DNA of 15,409 nt from Planctomycetaceae bacterium (GTDB taxonomy: Bacteria > Planctomycetota > Planctomycetia > Planctomycetales > Planctomycetaceae): the NCBI GenBank assembly GCA_003503535.1, contig DOCI01000302.1, positions 3,253 to 18,661 of the forward strand, written 5' to 3'. Below, in pieces: positions 1-6,230 of this stretch (the stretch's first letter is position 1; each line of letters starts with the position of its first letter). The notes beneath the pieces are model-generated. The model ran no database searches and was not told the DNA's origin. It saw only the letters and a list, made by a program, of their open reading frames with translations. The position numbers were made by a program, and so were the translations under genes.

Positions 1-531
1 GGCTCCTTCTGGCACGATGTAACCGTAGATCATCCGCTCCAAGGCACCGCCATTCTTCCGTCGATTTTTCAACGATCGCTTGATTCGGTCAGAAGTGTCA
101 CGATTGCTGCGTTCGTGATGCCAACTAGACATCATCGCACTGTCGCGCCAGTTGTCATCAAAGGTGTCGACGCGATCGTTGATTGCGATCAATCGCGTGT
201 CCGAGTCTTCACAGTCTTCGCAGACCTGATAAGCGTATTGCCGACGGCAGATCCGGCTCAGGTCCTCGGCAATCACCAGATCGTAGTTGCCTGAATCAAT
301 GTAATCACCGAGCCGCAGAAATTCCTCGCGGTCAAGGTACTCTCCACTACCCTGACTTTTAGTCATGGTCCAGTCCATGGGACCTTCGTAATGCTCAGAA
401 ACATAATTGCGTAGAAACGCTTCCTGGTCGTCGAGACTCCTTTCGTCTTGATGTTCCGTACTGATCCGACAGACCGCAACGATGTGAAGATCAGAACCAT
501 TTCGGGGAGTGAGTGGCACATTTAAAGACAT
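1..531 (-). CDS. Serine recombinase, N-terminal catalytic part (runs off left edge)
   Basis: Reading the minus strand from ATG at 531 gives 177 codons without a stop up to base 1. Residues 15-30 read like a resolvase/invertase N-terminus, with CRIS at 21-24 supplying the likely catalytic Ser24. Further on, a D-L-V-I-A-E-D-L-S-R-I stretch matches the second conserved block, with a conserved Arg after the Leu-Ser. The last visible part (DRIKRS ... GALERMIYGY) looks like the start of the Recombinase domain that follows the catalytic core in large serine recombinases. Such enzymes cut both strands of two att sites, form a 5'-phosphoserine link, and rotate and rejoin the DNA. GGGAGG lies 6-7 bases ahead of the ATG. 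The start overlaps the end of the 55-residue ORF upstream, so the two are probably translationally coupled. It is only distantly similar to the serine recombinase at 6231. Confidence 0.9.
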   Translation of the reverse strand, partial: MSLNVPLTPRNGSDLHIVAVCRISTEHQDERSLDDQEAFLRNYVSEHYEGPMDWTMTKSQGSGEYLDREEFLRLGDYIDSGNYDLVIAEDLSRICRRQYAYQVCEDCEDSDTRLIAINDRVDTFDDNWRDSAMMSSWHHERSNRDTSDRIKRSLKNRRKNGGALERMIYGYIVPEGA

Positions 532-689
532 GTGACACCTCCCTTCACGCATTCAGTGGCGTTGAATTCCAGGTAGGTTTTTAAGAAACTATGTTTGACA
601 GTTAACACCAAACGAATGGCGACAAGTTTTTGCCGGACCGTGCCTCTTAGCTGCTCAAAAGTGACGAAAACGTAAGAAAGATTAGTCAT
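522..689 (-). CDS. Small 55-residue ORF overlapping the serine recombinase start
   Basis: The ORF begins at ATG 689 behind a strong GGAGGAG ribosome binding site. It stops at TAA 522-524, overlapping the recombinase start codon at 531. I recognise no domain; the protein is basic, with no clear membrane helix. The same frame stays open upstream to 752, but that extension would cover the palindrome at 730-748 and the ribosome binding site argues for the shorter start. The serine recombinase at 6231 is also preceded by a small ORF, so small-ORF-then-recombinase may be a recurring order, although the two small proteins do not look alike. It could be a leader whose translation opens the recombinase start rather than a functional protein. 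Confidence 0.5.
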   Translation of the reverse strand: MTNLSYVFVTFEQLRGTVRQKLVAIRLVLTVKHSFLKTYLEFNATECVKGGVTCL

Positions 690-692
690 TAG

Positions 693-709
693 ACTCCTCC
701 GTGAGGAGT
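693..709 (-). promoter_or_regulatory. Hairpin covering the ribosome binding site of the small ORF
   Basis: ACTCCTC at 693-699 and GAGGAGT at 703-709 are perfect 7-bp inverted repeats around a 3-nt loop. In the minus-strand transcript the second arm is GAGGAGT, which contains the ribosome binding site of the ORF that starts at 689. Folding would hide that site and so could lower translation of the small ORF and, through overlap, of the recombinase. The structure is seen; the control is inferred. Confidence 0.5.
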
Positions 710-729
710 AGCCCGAAAGACTCAATTTG

Positions 730-748
730 ATTGTCCCACTGGGACAAT
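730..748. promoter_or_regulatory. Perfect 19-bp palindrome, likely operator or recombinase site
   Basis: ATTGTCCCA and TGGGACAAT are exact inverted repeats around a central C. The site is about 40 bp upstream of the small ORF that leads into the left serine recombinase, where a repressor operator would sit. A binding site for the recombinase itself is the other option. No second copy was seen in the window. Confidence 0.55.
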
Positions 749-873
749 ACAAACGACAACACGTAGTAAGAGATGATCACAGAGTGATACAGCTGACGAA
801 CGGCTTGTCATTGCCAGATAACGACTTACGTCGATAAGTTGTTACTAGTCAATGAGTTGAGTTCACCCACAAA

Positions 874-894
874 TCGAATCCCGTTCTCTCCGCA
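874..894 (+). other. tRNA-Ser-like 3' end, probable integration site (att)
   Basis: The segment reads TCGAATCCCGTTCTCTCCG followed by CA. It resembles the 3' half of the T-loop, the T-stem and the acceptor strand plus discriminator G of a bacterial tRNA-Ser whose 5' end would be GGAGAG. Nothing upstream supplies the matching T-stem 5' strand, anticodon arm or 5' acceptor strand, so it is not a tRNA gene. A 3' tRNA fragment is what tyrosine-integrase elements leave at the far att site. Tyrosine recombinase genes begin 600 bp downstream. The full tRNA and second att copy would lie outside the window. Confidence 0.5.
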
Positions 895-898
895 TTCA

Positions 899-940
899 TA
901 AATGCCTACATGCCATAAGTGATTGGCATGCAGGCATTTA
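899..940 (+). terminator. Long hairpin just after the tRNA-like 3' end
   Basis: Arms 899-915 and 924-940 (TAAATGCCTACATGCCA and TGGCATGCAGGCATTTA) pair at 16 of 17 positions, with one A-C mismatch, around an 8-nt loop. It begins 6 bases after the tRNA-like end, where a tRNA terminator is expected. The following CTCTTTATGG is only weakly T-rich, so an integrase- or accessory-factor-binding structure is possible too. Confidence 0.5.
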
Positions 941-969
941 CTCTTTATGGGGCTTGCTAATTTCTGAAG

Positions 970-1000
970 TTTGTGGCGGAATTTGTGGCGTTTTGTGGCA
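970..1000 (+). repeat. Three tandem TTTGTGGC(G/A) repeats, possible integrase arm sites
   Basis: TTTGTGGCG occurs at 970-978 and 982-990, and TTTGTGGCA at 992-1000, all in the same orientation and spaced 12 and 10 bp. Short direct repeats about one helical turn apart beside a tRNA-derived att core are typical of arm-type sites bound by the N-terminal domain of tyrosine integrases. Function is inferred. Confidence 0.5.
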
Positions 1001-1493
1001 GAAATGTTCTCCGCTCCGCTGTATCTTCTTCTCCCAATGCATTGCAGAGCGTGGCTCATCTCGCTCAGACAACAAGTCCGATTATTAGCGAGCAAACGTC
1101 TGATCGAATCATCAGATCCGCCAATGACTGCTCGTTTGAAATAGAGTCGTTGGCTCTTCAATACAAACGATTCATCGGTTTTGCCCACCCCTATCTCTTC
1201 ACCTCATTGCTTACTCTGAAATGAGCGATTGAGGAATGTAGCGGCGAGTTTCGCGTAACACTCGCAGTGAACGTCACATGGCATTTGATCGCCAAGGCAC
1301 TTGCCCAGTAACTGTCAGAATGGACCTTGTTTTCATCAACGGATCTGTATCTGCCAAGTAGCACTTTTGAACGTGCAGGTGCTTCATAAGTATCGAAAGG
1401 TATTGGGACCTGATCGGCTCGTAGACTCCCTAAGTCTCAATGACCGCGCATGCTCACTATGTCAATCAACATCTCAACAAGAAAGGAGCGCCT
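1001..1493. other. Gene-poor stretch ahead of the first tyrosine recombinase
   Basis: Short ORFs in this stretch lack ribosome binding sites and recognisable protein patterns, and I do not call any of them. There is a weak inverted repeat, GCGAGT (1244-1249) with ACTCGC (1260-1265). The promoter of the recombinase at 1494 should be here, but no convincing -35/-10 pair stands out. Confidence 0.4.
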
Positions 1494-2849
1494 ATGGCGA
1501 AGCAATCGAAATCGTTTCGGGTTGGTCGCGTTCGTGGAGACCTGCGTGCGAAGGTCTGGTATCTCACGTACTACGATCAGGGGCAACGTCACCGTCCGCG
1601 AATTGGTTCAGATCTGGACGAAGCTCGTCGCCAGGCAGCCGAGATCAATTCGCAACTTGAAAATGGAGCGCCCATCTCCTCAGCGTTTCAGTCAATCAAA
1701 ATATCAGAGTTGCGGGAACGTTGGCTTGAACATCACGAAACGGTAGTAAGGTCGTCTCTTAAAACCATCGCTCGTTACCGGAGTGCCACCAACCACCTGA
1801 TCGCATTCTTAGTAGACTCGCGTGTTTCGGCGTCGACGGGGCAGTTTCGTATCGAACATGCGGAGCGTTTCGTCAAACACCTGCGTAGTATAACCATTTC
1901 TCCGAATGGACATCCGCATTCTGCAAAGCGACCACTGCGTGACAAAGGACTGCGTTATATTCTCGAAGTCTGTCGTTCGATGTTCCACTTCGCGGTACAG
2001 CGACGTCATCTTCCGCCCTATGCAGACAACCCTTTCTCGGCCTTACAGATCGAAAAGATTCCAACGGAAGATTCCAAGCCAATTGTGATTTTCTCCAGCG
2101 GCCAGGAGCAAGATTTTTTACGAACTGCCGACGATTGGCAATTTCCTATCTTCTTAACACTGATGCTGACGGGATTAAGACCTGGAGAACTTTCGCACCT
2201 ATATTGGCCTGATGATGTCAATAACGAACTTCAGGCAATCGTTATTCGTAACCGGCCCCAACTCGGTTGGCAGGTGAAAACACGAACAGAACGACTGATT
2301 CCCTTGCCAGCAGTGCTTCTTGAGGTCATCAATTCGCATGCACTCAACCGGCGAGCTGGAACTCTGTTTCAAAGAAGACGATTTAATTGCAAGCAAGCAC
2401 CGTTATTAGCAGGTTGTTCTATCGAGGCTTTGGAGAAAGAACTGCAACTACGCATCATGCGTCGTGAAGCTGAAAGCGACAGGCCGCTCACGCGGGTAGA
2501 CCGGCAACAGATTTGTCAGACGGTTTGGCGCGACGCTGGAATGATTAAAACGGATTATATCAGGACCAGTTTTATGCAGATTTGCAGCAAAGCTGGCTTG
2601 AAAGGCTTTACCAGTCCGAAGATGCTCCGTCACTTGTTCGCGACAACATTGCAGGAGGGAAGAGTAGATCCGCTCATTCGCAATGAATTGATGGGGCATT
2701 CAACAAAAGCTACATCCCGTTCTAATCCACTCGGAATGACGGCGACTTACACGCACACCCGTCCCGCAACCATGCGAGATCAGTTGGAGCGAGCCTTGAA
2801 GGACCGTCCCGGTATTGCGATTGCCGAGGAATGGCTTACCAATCGGTGA
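1494..2849 (+). CDS. Tyrosine recombinase / integrase (451 aa)
   Basis: This is a site-specific recombinase that cleaves one strand at a time through a tyrosine. The active-site set is visible: Arg229 (TGLRPGE), Lys262 (QVKTRTERLIPL), Lys376 and Arg379 (KMLRH, the H/K-x-x-R motif in its Lys form), His402 (LMGHST) and Tyr419 (ATYTHT). The basic N-terminus (SFRVGRVRGDLRAKVWYLTYYD) looks like an arm-binding domain, and about 70-180 is the SAM-like core-binding domain. ATG 1494 is chosen because AAAGGAG ends 5-7 bases ahead; the same frame is open from 1440 without such a site. It converges with the related recombinase on the other strand, leaving 39 bp between stop codons. It is the likely integrase for the tRNA-like att site upstream. 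All catalytic residues are present, so it is probably active. Confidence 0.93.
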   Translation: MAKQSKSFRVGRVRGDLRAKVWYLTYYDQGQRHRPRIGSDLDEARRQAAEINSQLENGAPISSAFQSIKISELRERWLEHHETVVRSSLKTIARYRSATNHLIAFLVDSRVSASTGQFRIEHAERFVKHLRSITISPNGHPHSAKRPLRDKGLRYILEVCRSMFHFAVQRRHLPPYADNPFSALQIEKIPTEDSKPIVIFSSGQEQDFLRTADDWQFPIFLTLMLTGLRPGELSHLYWPDDVNNELQAIVIRNRPQLGWQVKTRTERLIPLPAVLLEVINSHALNRRAGTLFQRRRFNCKQAPLLAGCSIEALEKELQLRIMRREAESDRPLTRVDRQQICQTVWRDAGMIKTDYIRTSFMQICSKAGLKGFTSPKMLRHLFATTLQEGRVDPLIRNELMGHSTKATSRSNPLGMTATYTHTRPATMRDQLERALKDRPGIAIAEEWLTNR

Positions 2850-2888
2850 ATCATATCAGATTTCAGCGATTCGCTCTGGACAGAGTGA

Positions 2889-4370
2889 TTAACGATTCTT
2901 ATCGAGATCGGATACTCGCGATTGAAACGCTTGGTAGAGTGGAGCCAGCGTCGATTCCACTACACGCCGATGCTGCTCGCGCAACTGGTTCAGGTGCGTG
3001 TAAGTCGTCACCGGCGATGTGCCGGGTGATTGGCCCATCAAGTAGCGACGATAAAAGAGTGGAACCCCAGCATTTTCCAGCGACGTGCTGAACAGATGAC
3101 GAAAGTCTTTCAATGTGGCTTCTTTCGGCCACTCCAATTTTCCTGCTACTGCTCTGAACTCGCGATCAATGTGATCATAGTCGAGGCCGCCAGCATCTTG
3201 GATAAGCTGTCGCAAGAGATCTGATCGAACCTTTGCGGATGAACTTCGTTGGTTGTCAAGTATTTGCTGATACCGTGTCACTAATTCGGCAGCCGATGTT
3301 GATTTTTCGGTCACCTCTTCCAGCCCCTCGAAAATGGATCGTCTCGTCAGCAAAAGGCATGATTTTTCGACACATCCAGACGTAATCAACTCGAGAAGAT
3401 CAGAGCATATAGGCAGTCGTTTATCTCGTAACCCTTTAGTGTCATACCCCAATTCTGGGCGTCCAATCACCCGGAGCCATTCGGCGTCAAGATCCTCGCG
3501 AAAGATCAGACACGGTTCGCTGGCCCGCAGTCCGAACAATATGATCGGTGCAAACAGAGGAAATTGATAAGAATCACAATTCTGAATAAATTCGGACGCC
3601 ATCTCGATCGTTACATCGGGATCCCCAAAAAGATCCTTCGCTCGTCGATCTGTTCGCGTATTGATATTTCCTTGAAACGGATTTCGGAATCCCATTGGCA
3701 GGAGTGGTCCACTCTTTTCGCTGACTCCCCAACAGAACATCCCTCGGACGACGCCTAAAACATATCCGACAGATTTCAATGATCGTAGCTTCGCATTGGG
3801 ATGTCCGTTGGGTGAAACTTTCAGGCTGCTCAGAAACGATTTGAAAGTGAGCACAAATCGCTGGTCTACATTTACAGCGAATCGGTACTGCTGTTGGGGT
3901 TCAGCCAGGGAAATAAACTTCAAGAAGTGATTCAGTGCGGAGGAGTACCGACTCAGTGTTTTGGGACTGATTTCGTCAGCGTCTGCCCGAGCACCAAGCA
4001 TCTCTACGTATTGCTCATGTAATTTTTGAAGAGTGAGTTTCGCGAGCCCCAAGCCTGATGAGCGGGCATTGATCAGGCGCTCTTCGATTTCGCGGGCTCG
4101 CATGATGGCAACGACCAGATCTCCATTCACGCGATCCGTCAGATTTCGTTTTGCGGAAGGCTCCCACCACTGCAGGCGGTAATAGTCATTCTGATGATAG
4201 ATCCGTACCTTCTGTGGCGGAATGATCCCCACGGGAAAATGTTCAACTCGCTCCCAGCGATGCTTAGGACGATAGTGTTTCCAGTTGGATGATATTGATT
4301 GACGCTGTGATTCTGGTGATAATAGGTCAGCAGAATCGCGTTTCGGTTTTGAAGTGGCCAGTTCGGGCAT
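2889..4370 (-). CDS. Second tyrosine recombinase (493 aa), one atypical active-site residue
   Basis: It belongs to the same broad family as the gene at 1494; both carry SPNGHP followed by a conserved helix and a C-terminal (K)xxRH(L)F. Visible catalytic residues are Arg282 (FGLRASEP), Lys312 (DTKGLRDKRLP), Lys421 and Arg424 (KDFRH) and Tyr457 (TTYTHL). Where the fifth residue is normally His or Trp this protein has Gln447 (LMGQSPG), so cleavage may be slow or partner-dependent. The N-terminal 110 residues include a beta-rich WWEPS segment that may be the arm-binding region. ATG 4370 is the first standard start after an in-frame stop; no clear ribosome binding site precedes it. The gene is divergent from the winged-helix gene, with an 11-bp-period repeat between them. 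Two recombinases acting as a heteromer, or one being a decaying duplicate, are both possible. Confidence 0.9.
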   Translation of the reverse strand: MPELATSKPKRDSADLLSPESQRQSISSNWKHYRPKHRWERVEHFPVGIIPPQKVRIYHQNDYYRLQWWEPSAKRNLTDRVNGDLVVAIMRAREIEERLINARSSGLGLAKLTLQKLHEQYVEMLGARADADEISPKTLSRYSSALNHFLKFISLAEPQQQYRFAVNVDQRFVLTFKSFLSSLKVSPNGHPNAKLRSLKSVGYVLGVVRGMFCWGVSEKSGPLLPMGFRNPFQGNINTRTDRRAKDLFGDPDVTIEMASEFIQNCDSYQFPLFAPIILFGLRASEPCLIFREDLDAEWLRVIGRPELGYDTKGLRDKRLPICSDLLELITSGCVEKSCLLLTRRSIFEGLEEVTEKSTSAAELVTRYQQILDNQRSSSAKVRSDLLRQLIQDAGGLDYDHIDREFRAVAGKLEWPKEATLKDFRHLFSTSLENAGVPLFYRRYLMGQSPGTSPVTTYTHLNQLREQHRRVVESTLAPLYQAFQSRVSDLDKNR

Positions 4371-4449
4371 TGGAAAGTTTTGGGTATATTTCCAGCAATC
4401 TGCTTTGCCGAGGACGTCCCGGCTGTGGAAATAGAAGCGTATAAAGTGC

Positions 4450-4469
4450 CAATCACGCTACGATCACGC
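4450..4469 (-). promoter_or_regulatory. 11-bp-period direct repeat operator between divergent genes
   Basis: Read on the minus strand this is GCGTGATCG-TA-GCGTGATTG: two 9-mers with one mismatch, 11 bp apart. A near-identical site, GCGTGATCG-GA-GCGTGATCG, occurs at 5884-5903. In the direction of the recombinase at 4370, a possible -10 TATACG (4443-4438) follows 6 bp after the repeat. In the other direction the site would overlap the -35 region of the winged-helix gene (possible -10 TAGATT at 4487). PhoB/OmpR-type winged helices bind 11-bp direct repeats, so the protein encoded at 4528 is the candidate ligand. Confidence 0.6.
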
Positions 4470-4527
4470 AGTCAGATCGAGCGTCATAGATTACCTAAAA
4501 ACAGTGCATTTGACTTGGAGGACAGTT

Positions 4528-5862
4528 GTGAAACAACTTGAGTTTGCGATTCGTCAGTATCAGGAAACATCTCCCATACGATCAGGATTCGACGAAGATT
4601 CCAACAGTCGGTTGGCTGTCTGGTACGAAGAAGATCTTGCCCCAGTCCTCGAAGATTATTCCCGCCGACCTCGTTTCCGCAGTTACGCCAGTTGGCCAAT
4701 TACGGAACTTCAGGCTGGCGCGAAAACAGAATTGCGAGGTCTCATTGACCTAGTGGACCAGTATCTTGTCGATTGTGCCCAGTCAGTGCTGGAAATTTTT
4801 CAAGTTCCTTCAGTCTACGATGCTCTGTGCAGTGAACACCCACCGTCGGAGCATTTTGCGTCAGGTACATGGTCATCTGAAGACGATTCAGAAACTGTGA
4901 ACAAAGAAGATACGCTGTCATGTAACCCCATCGAAGATCACCGAAAGTATCTAAAATATTTTGCGTCACGCCCGTGGGAGGATTTGGTCAACATTCAGGA
5001 TTACTTCGGAACGCAACCGAAAGTGAGTTTCGTTGAGATTGGAATTGCGATTTGCCTGGGTGATACTATCGTCTCTCTGAATCCGAGACTTTTACCGATC
5101 GGCAACTTCATTGTCAGGAGCATGTTAAATCGAATTCGACCGTCACGAAAGCTCTTTTTGGGTTCCAAAGTTTTGCTGGTATCGATCGAAAAGAAACGTG
5201 ACCTACAACTCTGGAAGAAAGTAGAAGATGCCCATCGCCAATACGAAATCAAGTTTGCGGAACTTCAGCAAGCTCTCAAAGAAACTCGCAAATTACCGCT
5301 CATTGATGCTTGTATCGCACTGACACAAATCTACGTGGCTAATAATGACGATGCAGATGTCGAATGGTTGGGGCTGGACACTCGAACCGTCGAGCGGGGA
5401 GCCAGCGAGATAAAGATCAGGATTGGTGGCTTACACGGGCCCGAGTTTCATGATCGGATTGCGACACACTTAAGTCGTCTTCAAGACTTGTATGACTCAG
5501 AGCGAGAAGCAGAAGTCGAGTTTGAAAGTCAAATTGCCTTACGAAACTTGGCTGTCAATTCGAGTGAACGGGTCGTCTATTGGAAAGGGAATCTTCTCGA
5601 TATTTCAAAGAAGCAGTTTGAAGTCCTGCACTTGCTTGCAAATCGTGTGAAAACGAAGCGCAGAGTCGTCGGAAACGATCTTGATGCCACAGAATCAATT
5701 TCGGATTCAGCATTCTCATCACTGGTAACGCGTTTGCGAAAGAACATCCCCAAAGAATTGTCAACGGCGATTAAACACAACGGAGATGGGTACTATCTTG
5801 ATCTTCCCAATAACGAAGTTGTTGTCCTCAATTCCGAAAGAACCAATATGCCACAATCCTGA
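4528..5862 (+). CDS. Putative regulator with C-terminal OmpR/PhoB-type winged helix (444 aa)
   Basis: Residues about 345-430 follow the OmpR/PhoB effector pattern: a short beta hairpin (YWKGNLLDIS), an alpha helix (KKQFEVLHLLANR), a recognition segment (SDSAFSSLVTRLRKNI) and a final wing (IKHNGDGYYLDL). The first 340 residues match nothing I recognise. They are not a receiver domain and show no transmembrane segment; there is an acidic patch near 115-125 and a short coiled-coil-like helix around 225-260. GTG 4528 is chosen because GGAGGA ends 5 bases ahead; another in-frame GTG lies at 4504 without such a site. The gene is divergent from a tyrosine recombinase, ends at a strong terminator, and is flanked on both sides by matching direct repeats. 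A likely role is DNA-binding control of the recombinases and of itself, which is inference. A structural factor that assists recombination is an alternative. Confidence 0.75.
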   Translation: MKQLEFAIRQYQETSPIRSGFDEDSNSRLAVWYEEDLAPVLEDYSRRPRFRSYASWPITELQAGAKTELRGLIDLVDQYLVDCAQSVLEIFQVPSVYDALCSEHPPSEHFASGTWSSEDDSETVNKEDTLSCNPIEDHRKYLKYFASRPWEDLVNIQDYFGTQPKVSFVEIGIAICLGDTIVSLNPRLLPIGNFIVRSMLNRIRPSRKLFLGSKVLLVSIEKKRDLQLWKKVEDAHRQYEIKFAELQQALKETRKLPLIDACIALTQIYVANNDDADVEWLGLDTRTVERGASEIKIRIGGLHGPEFHDRIATHLSRLQDLYDSEREAEVEFESQIALRNLAVNSSERVVYWKGNLLDISKKQFEVLHLLANRVKTKRRVVGNDLDATESISDSAFSSLVTRLRKNIPKELSTAIKHNGDGYYLDLPNNEVVVLNSERTNMPQS

Positions 5863-5883
5863 ACTTTTCATAAATATTGCTCC

Positions 5884-5903
5884 GCGTGATCGGAGCGTGA
5901 TCG
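5884..5903 (+). promoter_or_regulatory. Exact direct repeat operator with 11-bp period, with possible promoter
   Basis: GCGTGATCG occurs exactly twice, separated by GA, giving an 11-bp period. It is the same architecture as the site at 4450-4469. Eight bases downstream, TATGTT at 5912-5917 could be a -10 element. No -35 hexamer is evident, which is how activator-dependent promoters bound by PhoB-like proteins look. The site lies after the stop of the winged-helix gene and before the small ORF/serine recombinase genes. Confidence 0.6.
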
Positions 5904-5919
5904 AAGTATTCTATGTTAT

Positions 5920-5948
5920 GAGCCAGTGGAAACACTGGCTCTTTTTTT
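5920..5948 (+). terminator. Rho-independent terminator after the winged-helix gene
   Basis: GAGCCAGTG (5920-5928) and CACTGGCTC (5933-5941) form a perfect 9-bp stem capped by a GAAA tetraloop and followed by seven T residues (5942-5948). It ends transcription of the winged-helix gene. The ribosome binding site of the next gene begins only three bases after the T-tract, so that gene must be served by read-through or by a promoter overlapping this hairpin. Confidence 0.92.
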
Positions 5949-5964
5949 ATGAAAGGAGCCTCTG

Positions 5965-6213
5965 ATTCCTGAACAATTTCGTTTGAGCCACGATGTGTCT
6001 GATCACGATGGTCAGTCGAACGGTTCAATCGATCTTCGGAAACTCTCGCAGTTGATTGCGAATGGAGAACATCCATTTCCTACAGAGATCGACCATGAAT
6101 CACAATTGCGGTTGGCGAACCTCGTTAGACAACATCGTTGTAACAGCCTGATGGATCTCATCGCCAAACAGATTGCGTCAGACATTTATCAGCAACACTA
6201 TCGTCTCGATTGA
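5965..6213 (+). CDS. Small conserved-looking protein upstream of the serine recombinase; possible ATT start
   Basis: The frame encodes about 76-82 residues with a central stretch of the form IDLRKLSQLIANGEHPFP and then LVRQHRCNSLMDLIAKQIASDIY. I associate this type of small helical protein with planctomycete serine recombinases, but I know no demonstrated function. AAAGGAG (5952-5958) is ideally placed for an ATT codon at 5965, giving a protein beginning (M)PEQFRLSH. The nearest standard start, TTG 5983, is 24 bases beyond that site. The stop at 6211-6213 is 17 bases ahead of the recombinase start, so they form an operon. It may be a recombination directionality factor or recombinase partner, but nothing in the sequence proves it. 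If ATT is not used, the product starts at TTG 5983. Confidence 0.65.
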   Translation: MPEQFRLSHDVSDHDGQSNGSIDLRKLSQLIANGEHPFPTEIDHESQLRLANLVRQHRCNSLMDLIAKQIASDIYQQHYRLD

Positions 6214-6230
6214 GACAAGGAGGTGCCATC

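Noticed and set aside
774..795. TGATCACAGAG/TGATACAGCTG, a second 11-bp-period repeat
   Set aside because: Only TGAT and CAG match, and the sequence does not resemble the operators at 4450 and 5884.
970..1000. Start of a CRISPR-like repeat array
   Set aside because: Units are 9 bp with 1-3 bp gaps; there are no spacers and no cas genes.
826..1188. 120-residue minus-strand ORF
   Set aside because: It runs across the tRNA-like end, the hairpin and the repeats, has no ribosome binding site and no protein-like pattern.
973..1224. 83-residue plus-strand ORF
   Set aside because: It starts inside the TTTGTGGC repeats and matches nothing recognisable; probably chance.
1244..1265. GCGAGT...ACTCGC inverted repeat as an operator or terminator
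   Set aside because: Arms are only 6 bp with a 10-nt loop and no T-tract; expected by chance.
1494..4370. RIT element (three recombinases in a row)
   Set aside because: Only two tyrosine recombinases are present and they converge instead of being co-directional and overlapping.
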